Shown here piece after piece: positions 21,477-27,472 of a stretch of 27,472 nucleotides of DNA; the stretch's first letter is position 1; every line of letters begins with the position of its first letter. Where the stretch lies: contig ONZQ02000001.1 of assembly GCA_900312665.1 (NCBI GenBank), positions 1,395,527-1,422,998 on the forward strand. Direction: 5' to 3'. Origin of the DNA: Cephalotrichum gorgonifer. Taxonomy: Eukaryota; Ascomycota; Sordariomycetes; Microascales; Microascaceae. Made by a program: the position numbers and the translations under genes. The notes under the pieces were generated by a model. That model was not told where the DNA came from. It saw only the letters and a list, made by a program, of their open reading frames with translations, and ran no database searches.

Positions 21477-22731
21477 GCTCATGCGTGAAGGTATGTGCTC
21501 ACGACACCACGCATCCCGGGGGGTTTGCGGATTATACGCCAGGTATAACGGGAGTGGTGGCTTTGCATTTTGCATGAAATGACGGTGTTCTGGGCAGCGG
21601 GCTTCTAAATGAGGATATTCAGCGCCAGATTTGGCTTATAGCATCGTCAGCTCTGAAGGGCTGGACTCTTGCTGAGATAATGCGCCTTTTTCTTATCTAA
21701 CTTAATTGGGGGGGGGGAGGGGTGTGTCTTTGTTCGCCATGACACATTATACTCTACGTCTGTAAATGTGGTGGATTCAGGTCTGTGAAGAGGACGCTAT
21801 CCAACGTGCTTCATCTCATCCACCTAGGCGGCTTACTCTACTTGTGAATATCACATCCCTGTTTTGCTTCGTCCCCTGCCCATCCTATGCTTGGGAAGGA
21901 GGGTCATGTGGGGACAGGGCAGAGAAGTGATCGAGTCAGTGGCGAATTTGTAGTGACCGGAAGATATCACGAGTGCGATGAGTATGAGTTCAAGGCTCGA
22001 AGAATAAAGTGGAGAGTACATTCTTCTTGGGGCTGTCGTCCCAGTCCCCTCTCTGGGGCGGGACTACCGGGGCTGTGCCGACGCGCCACCCATATATATA
22101 TACATGTGCTCTGTGGTGATACGTCCTCGCTGTGTGACATGTCTTCTTCCTGGGCCGGTGAGCGAGCGGGCGGGCGGGTGAGTAACAAGGCGGGGCCACG
22201 CGATAGGATAGCAGATCATGATAGTGATAGCGATAACGGTTGTGGTGGCAGCCAGCGGGAAGGGGGTGGAGGGAGGGGAGGGGAATGATAAACAGTGGAC
22301 TCTTGTCGCCTCAAAATCACTTGGTCGCATTCTAAGCGGGCGATTGGGCATAAGTTGACATGTGAGAAACAGGCAGGATCTGAGAGCCAATCCAAGCGTT
22401 GTGTTGTGTCGTGCTTGAGCGACTATGGGAGTCCAGCGCATAAGGCTGGAATTGAATAGTGCAGTGTCGGGCTTCGGTGGTGGGTAACAGAAGAAGCTAC
22501 GAGTACCAGTACCAACACGATTACGGTTACGGGAGTAATAATAAGGAGTATACACAGACTCGTAGTGTCACCGTGTGGGCTGTAGGTTCATGGAAGGAGA
22601 TGGAAACACGGCTCTAAACTGTTGGGTAGAGGTACCAACCAGGGAGGTACTTGTAATAGGTTTGCACGCTAGATTTGCATCTAGCTCCCGGTCGCAGAAA
22701 CACATCTGACGTGTTCCACCCGGCCCCTCTT

Positions 22732-22764
22732 GCCCGTGCCCGTGCCCGTGTGACTGACTGACTG
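22732..22764. repeat. (GCCCGT)3 next to (TGAC)n
   Basis: Three perfect GCCCGT units (22732-22749) are followed at once by TGACTGACTGACTG (22751-22764). Confidence 0.75.
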
Positions 22765-22870
22765 GGACTAATGGGTCGACAAGAGGGCCCTTCCGTTATC
22801 TAGCGCCGTTTGCCCAACGAATTCGGAGTCCCTGCCGGTCAGTTTTACTTGTTCTCGTATGAGATCTCCC

Positions 22871-22888
22871 CTCGTACTCGTACTCGTA
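22871..22888. repeat. (CTCGTA)3 hexamer repeat
   Basis: Three CTCGTA units, containing two overlapping TACTCGT motifs that also occur singly elsewhere in the window. Confidence 0.8.
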
Positions 22889-23540
22889 CTCATAAAATAA
22901 TACCAGTAATCCAAGTAATTGGCCCCATCATCTTGATTGTACGTCGTCGCCTCAACAGGTGCCTAAAGACCTGATAGGGCGGAAGGGGGTGTTTTTCTCT
23001 TTAGAGCCGTGTTAAATGCTGCCAGTACTCGCGTAAGGAAATGCAGAGACCTCCTGCAAATTCCGTAAGGGGCTCCTATGATGGCCTCATGTTTTTGATA
23101 GTGGTGGAGACGGAAGAGGATGGAGTGAACGGCAGCCAGCCTGTCCCTTCCTGTCTAAACGAAGGAGAGGGGAGGGAAAGGGGGGTGTAGGGGTGGGTGG
23201 TCATGCTGTTAAGAAAAACTCTTTGGCTTGCTTGCTTCCTCAGAGCTAAGATGGAAGTTCCTAATTTTCGGTCCCCCGCGAGAACCCCGCCCGGTTGCTG
23301 GAGGCCTGAGTATCTTTGCCCCCCCCCTTCCCCTCCTCAGCAAACCTAATTGGGTTACGAGGTACGTACTGCCCCGTACGGAGTACCGTCCAGTGCCGCG
23401 CTGCCGTCCTGATTCGACCCTGGATTGACAAAGAGGAAAAACCCCGTCAACGTCAACAAAGTACTTGTACGAAGTATTCAAGTTACGGAGTACTTTCCTG
23501 GCGGGCGTACTGCTCTGTTGTCTGTCTGTGGCTCGGCCAT

Positions 23541-23860
23541 CCATCCACCTCCACTCACTCCCTCCTGCCAAAACCTCCCACTATTACGCTTCAACCTCGC
23601 GATTTCTCCAAACCCTTCCAACAATAAACACTCTCTCCCCCCACACACAACCAAAGAAACACCTGCGTTTGTCATACCTCGAACCCCTTCTCTCTTCTTT
23701 TTTCCCTCCCATTCCTCGTACCCTTCTATTCTAGCTGGTTTCCGGCCATCCAATTTCCACTTTTTTGTTTCGACACACTCCGCGAGAGACCCTTCTCCAC
23801 ACCCCTCTTTACCCATTTCCATTCCCATCAACACTATTTCGGCTCCCACAGCCCAACGTA
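23541..23860 (+). promoter_or_regulatory. Pyrimidine-rich promoter/5' leader of the 14-3-3 gene
   Basis: About 300 bases strongly enriched in C and T and poor in G (for example ccacctccactcactccctc and cttctctcttcttttttccc) run up to the ATG. Long CT leaders are typical of highly expressed genes in filamentous fungi. The exact transcription start cannot be seen. Confidence 0.45.
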
Positions 23861-23865
23861 TCACC

Positions 23866-25317
23866 ATGACTTCCGAGGTAAGTTGATAGCTCCTACAAGC
23901 TGTGTTCCCGCCCCTCCTATCTTCCTGGCATCCGGGCCCGGTGTTCATGGTTCCTTCTGAGTGGGCCCTGCTTGTCACTCCGGGTCTTCTACCGCCTAAG
24001 CCTTAGCCCCCCCGTGCTGCGAACCCCTTCATGAAGCATTTGCTAACGTATTCTTGCCCCCACTGTAGCGTGAAAAGTTGGTCGCGATCACATTCTCACC
24101 CCTCCCGACGAGATGGTCTCGTAGTCGTTCAGCTGCTGACCCCCCTCCCCTGCCTCTAGCAAGACTTTCCTCGCCCGCCTCTGCGAGCAGGCCGAGCGCT
24201 ACGATGAGATGGTTACCTACATGAAGGAGGTCGCGAAGATGGGCCTCGAGCTGACCGTCGACGAGCGCAACCTCCTCAGCGTCGCCTACAAGAACGTCGT
24301 CGGCACCAGGCGCGCCTCGTGGCGCATCATCTCCTCCATCGAGCAGAAGGAGGAGTCCAAGGGAACCGAGAAGCACGTCGGTACCATCCGCGAGTACCGC
24401 ATCAAGATCGAGGAGGAGCTCGAGAAGGTCTGCCAGGATGTCCTCGACGTCCTCGACGAGGCCCTGATCCCCCAGGCCGCCAGCGGCGAGTCCAAGGTCT
24501 TCTACCACAAGATGTTTGTTGTTCCCCGCATCTCTCGCACCTGCATTTCCACTTGCGCCTGTTGCCTGTTGCTTTTTCTCAACCACTGCACCCCTCATCT
24601 TTCTATCTATCCATCTGCCTATCCATCTACCTTTCGCTCTCGCTCTCGCTCTCTCGCCGGCCTATCAGCTAACCATTCCATCTTACTCGCAACACAGGAA
24701 GGGTGACTACCACCGTTACCTCGCTGAGTTCGCCTCTGGCGAGAAGCGCAAGCTCGCCGCCACGGCCGCCCACGAGGCTTACAAGGTATGATGCGACCCT
24801 GCTCACCCCCTCCCCGCTCTCCCAGTTAATTAGTAGATCCCCATTGTCATGGCGGACCTCCCCTTGAGTTTTTCTTGTCTGTGCATTGTTTTGCGCTGTT
24901 GCCCCTTTTTACTAACCCGGCAACCCGTAGAGCGCCACCGACGTCGCCCAGACTGAGCTTACGCCCACTCACCCCATCCGCCTCGGCCTGGCCCTGAACT
25001 TCTCCGTCTTCTACTACGAGATCCTCAACTCGCCCGACCGTGCTTGCCACCTCGCGAAGCAGGCCTTTGACGACGCTATTGCCGAGCTAGACTCGCTTTC
25101 CGAGGAGTCGTACCGCGACAGCACCCTCATCATGCAGCTCCTCCGCGACAACCTGACGCTCTGGACATCATCGGACAGCGCCGAGGCCGAGCCCTCGGCT
25201 GCCCCGGCTGAGCCCTCTGCCGCCCAGGCCGATGCCCCCAAGGCCGAGGCTGAGGGCGAGGCTCCCGCCGCTCCCAAGGAGGAGGAGGCCCCCAAGGCCG
25301 AGGAGCCCACCTCTTAA
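23866..25317 (+). CDS. 14-3-3 protein (fungal ArtA/Bmh type)
   Basis: A dimeric adaptor that binds phosphoserine/threonine motifs in signalling and metabolic partners. Exons 23866-23877, 24069-24076, 24160-24513, 24698-24785 and 24931-25317 give 282 aa. The N-terminus reads MTSERENKTFLARLCEQAER, where ERENKT is produced only by including the 8-nt exon 2. The family blocks follow: RNLLSVAYKNVVGTRRASWR, SKVFYHKMKGDYHRYLAEF, and TPTHPIRLGLALNFSVFYYE, then STLIMQLLRDNLTLWTS. The groove Lys/Arg/Arg-Tyr residues are present. The C-terminal tail (about 40 residues) is rich in Ala, Pro and Glu, as in other fungal members. The donor after exon 2 (gttggt) is weak. Introns are 191, 83, 184 and 145 nt; the third contains TATC/CATC and CGCTCT repeats. 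Confidence 0.94.
24597..24656 (+). repeat. Degenerate TATC/CATC and CGCTCT repeats in a 14-3-3 intron
   Basis: The intron at 24514-24697 holds several ctat/ccat units followed by repeated cgctct units. It forms a long pyrimidine tract upstream of the gctaac branch point. Confidence 0.6.
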
Positions 25318-25338
25318 ACGACACGACCCGACGCAACC

Positions 25339-25344
25339 AATAAA
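25339..25344 (+). terminator. AATAAA polyadenylation signal, 14-3-3
   Basis: An exact AATAAA lies 22 bases after the 14-3-3 stop codon. Its use is inferred; fungal poly(A) signals are degenerate. Confidence 0.35.
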
Positions 25345-25977
25345 CCTGATGAATCAAAAAAAGATACGAAGGACCTCGGGCTGCCGGGCGGCACGGAACT
25401 GTGCAGCTCTACTCGGAGAGTTGCTGAGACCGGGCAGGATGGCCCCGTCGGACGGATTAGCGTGGAAGGGGATCAAATTTTGTGAATGTTTTCTATTGTT
25501 GTTTTCGGAAGTCTACTTGAACAGCTATGTCACTGGAGGTGAAGGGAAATGGGGGGAGGGAAGGGGTTTGGGCTGCGGATACGAATCGACGTCAAGTGGT
25601 GGTACTGGCCTCCTAGCCAAGACCGGAGGTTTTTGATGTGGGAAAGACGGGAGAAGGAAGGAACATGAGAACGAACGGGACGGGGTGTATAGGTGGAGAA
25701 GACCATGTTTGGGATCCTTCTTCACCTTTAGCCTTGTTTGGGGCACCTTGTCCTTGTTGTTTCATCTTTTCTTTCTCCTTCACCGCACTGAAAACCTCGG
25801 TCGAGATGTGTTTTCCGGGATCGGCTCCTAGTTTATCCCCGACGACTGCTCGGAAATGTTTCTTGATGTTTTCTTTTTCTGGGGATGGAATTGTACCCCA
25901 CACTTGTATCGCGCCATGATTTTTGTTACCTGTTTTTTACATCCCCCCTATTTTTCTTAACTACAGCAGAGATGAGA

Positions 25978-25992
25978 CCTAGCCTAGCCTAG
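25978..25992. repeat. (CCTAG)3 repeat
   Basis: Three tandem CCTAG units followed by a C run. It is not the TTAGGG telomeric unit. Confidence 0.7.
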
Positions 25993-26065
25993 CCCCCAAT
26001 ATCTGCCTATTCCCCATTGTTTCCTCCTGCCGGTCCCGGTGTGTGGGGGCGGGTTTCCGGTGGTA

Positions 26066-26105
26066 GTGTGTGTGTGTGTGTGTGTCTGTGTTTGTGTCTG
26101 TGTGC
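26066..26105. repeat. (GT)n microsatellite
   Basis: Ten perfect GT units (26066-26085), then an interrupted tgtgtttgtgtctgtgtg stretch. Confidence 0.9.
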
Positions 26106-26561
26106 GTATGAGGGCGGACGGTGCTGTACCCGTATGCGCGAGGTTTCTATGCTCGGCTTCTGCGCCGTTGGTGGGTGCACGGGTGGTGCGTATGGCTGAG
26201 AAGGTAAGGTAAGGAGCGGGCGGGGAGTGCACATGTAGGATATGTGTGACGGGGTGGGTAGTTGAGGCGAGCGTTGTCCCGAAGGTTCCGTGTTTGGTCC
26301 CCTCTCGGATGGAAAGGACCGTACTCGCGTGCACCAGGCTGGTGCTCTCCTGTCCGGTTTGTAGCTAGTACGTAGACGGCGAGAGTATGGGATAGGGGGT
26401 AGAGTGTTTTTGCGATGGCGAGTTAATTATGTATAATGGACTTTATGTACTGACAGGCAGTAACCCAATTTTAGGAGGGGCGAGGAGATGAGGTCTTGTA
26501 CACTCGACGAAAGACGCTAGAAGGGCTATGATACAGGCTTCTAAGGGGTGGTTATATAAAC

Positions 26562-26577
26562 GGCTGGCTGGCTGGCT
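26562..26577. repeat. (GGCT)4 repeat next to the Dpb4 stop
   Basis: Four perfect GGCT units starting 4 bases past the Dpb4 stop codon, in its 3' untranslated region. Confidence 0.8.
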
Positions 26578-26581
26578 ACTT

Positions 26582-27437
26582 TTACTCGCTATCACTGCCA
26601 CTCCCACTCCCGCCGTCGTCATCGCCCCTTAGCTCCCTCTCCTCCATGTCGATATCGACCGTCGTCTCCCCCTCTCCCTCTCCCTCGTCCTCCTCCTCCT
26701 CTTCGTCTTCCTCGTCCTCTTCTTCTTCTTCCTCGTCCTCGTCCTCGTCCTCCTCCACGTCATCGTCGTGAGCATCTACCTCGTCCCCTTCCTCCTGATC
26801 CACGCGCGGCTTCTTCGAGGGCGTCTCGTCGGTTGTGGAGGCCGGGGCGGGGGCGGCGCCGCCGGCGGGGGAGATGCCGGCGGCGCGCTTAGCGGAGGAG
26901 GTGGCGGCGGTGGATTTCTGGCGGTAGTTTGAGCGCTTGGCTGCTTGGATCTGGTTGAATTCTGGCATGGGGGGTTAGGAAGCGAAGGGGCGAAGCAGGG
27001 TGTGTGGGAAGGGAAGCTTGGGAGTTGAGACTATGAGATGGATATGGTGTTTTTGGTATTAAAGAGGGGAAGAGAAAAAGAGGGGCGGGGGGGTCTACGA
27101 ACTTGCAAACTCGGCCTCTAGGGCAGGGCGGAGGAAGCCGAACTCGGTATCCTCGAGGGCCTGGAAGACGTCGGTGGGCATGACGGTCTTCTTGCCCGCG
27201 TTCTGGACATGTTCGTTCGCACTAGATTCCTGCTTAGCACGTGCGAAAGAAGGGGAAGGAGAAGGGAGAAAAGGAGGGGGGGGGGAGAGGAGGTTCAACC
27301 TACTGCGAGGCGAGATAACTGATAAAGACCGTGGCGCTCTGTCTGAGGGCGAGGACGGCGTTCCCCTGAACCTGGATGTTGGGGGGCAGCACGCCCTTTG
27401 CCAGCCTCGTTATGACGGACTTGGGTAGGTTGAGGTC
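26582..27437 (-). CDS. DPB4: Histone-fold subunit Dpb4/POLE3 (DNA polymerase epsilon / chromatin remodeller), 5' partial
   Basis: A small histone-fold protein that pairs with a Dpb3/POLE4-like partner in DNA polymerase epsilon and in ISWI/CHRAC-type remodellers. In-window exons are 27437-27304, 27221-27103 and 26961-26582, encoding 210 aa to the stop. They open with DLNLPKSVITRLAKGVLPPN, followed by ALRQSATVFISYLASHANEH, KKTVMPTDVFQALEDTEFGF and LRPALEAEFAKFNQIQAAKR, which is the Dpb4 histone fold. The tail is a nearly pure Asp/Glu stretch (about residues 135-190 of the fragment) and ends SGSGSDSE. The first exon with the ATG lies beyond the right edge: 27438-27472 is intron sequence with a (TC)n run and an ag acceptor. 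The frame before D is phase 0, as the 633 in-window coding bases divide exactly by three. Confidence 0.9.
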
Positions 27438-27458
27438 CTGGTGGGTGTTTATTGTCAG

Positions 27459-27472
27459 TCTCTCTCTCTCTC
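27459..27472. repeat. (TC)n microsatellite at the window edge
   Basis: Seven TC units running off the window, inside the first intron of Dpb4. Full length is unknown. Confidence 0.8.

Larger units (their letters stand above)
21477..23865. other. Intergenic region, lipase to 14-3-3
   Basis: 2.4 kb with no recognisable protein or tRNA. It holds many simple repeats: a run of ten G followed by GGGG at 21708-21722, (GCCCGT)3 at 22732, TGAC repeats at 22751, and (CTCGTA)3 at 22871. Two TACGGAGTA motifs lie at 23377 and 23484. The last 300 bases are the pyrimidine-rich 14-3-3 promoter/leader. Confidence 0.55.
25318..26581. other. Convergent 3' flanks, 14-3-3 / Dpb4
   Basis: 1.26 kb between facing stops. 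It contains T-rich stretches near 25720-25960, (CCTAG)3 at 25978-25992, a (GT)n repeat at 26066 and (GGCT)4 at 26562-26577. No coding gene is recognisable. Confidence 0.55.

Noticed and set aside
25978..25992. Possible interstitial telomere repeat
   Set aside because: The unit is CCTAG, not CCCTAA/TTAGGG, and only three copies are present.
1..27472. tRNA, dispersed 5S rRNA, CRISPR array or intact transposon
   Set aside because: By eye I found no tRNA B-box with a foldable partner, no 5S rRNA core, no regularly spaced repeats and no transposase or reverse transcriptase frame. A covariance-model scan would be more sensitive.

Overview
The window is genomic DNA from a filamentous ascomycete (Pezizomycotina), most likely a Sordariomycete. 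The evidence is short introns of about 55-215 nt with GTRNGT donors and CTRAC-type branch points, GC-rich third codon positions, pyrimidine tracts upstream of start codons, and protein sequences that look like filamentous-fungal versions of conserved eukaryotic genes. The genus was not determined, and no homology search was possible.

Layout from left to right: (1) 1-4129 is a gene-poor stretch with one statistically notable but unconvincing ORF and a striking cluster of the palindrome TACATGTA. (2) 4130-7530 (-) is a seven-exon Rho guanine-nucleotide exchange factor with DH and PH-like regions. (3) 7531-10745 is a long divergent intergenic region. (4) 10746-13991 (+) is a four-exon SERCA-type calcium P-type ATPase. 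(5) 14442-15375 (-) is the proteasome beta-3 subunit, whose ATG is alone on its coding exon. (6) 16362-17959 (+) is a TUG/Ubx4-like UBX protein. (7) 18493-19226 (-) is ribosomal protein eL36. (8) 20310-21476 (+) is a class 3 lipase with a signal peptide and a C-terminal SDEL. (9) 23866-25317 (+) is a 14-3-3 protein with an 8-nt internal exon. (10) 26582 to the right edge (-) is the histone-fold subunit Dpb4/POLE3 with a long acidic tail, its first exon lying outside the window.

The splice models were built by hand and tested by requiring an open frame across all exons: 997, 997, 205, 507, 106, 388 and 282 codons for the complete genes, and 210 for the partial one. Genes alternate strictly between divergent and convergent pairs, except that the lipase and 14-3-3 genes are in tandem. 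These are mostly housekeeping genes that act separately. Several concern ER calcium, Cdc48-linked turnover and the proteasome, but nothing in the sequence shows that they form a cluster with a shared job. I found no tRNA, rRNA, CRISPR array, intact transposon or obvious novel multi-gene system. The most notable oddities are the TACATGTA cluster, the SDEL lipase, the micro-exons, and the frame-preserving introns of the RhoGEF gene.
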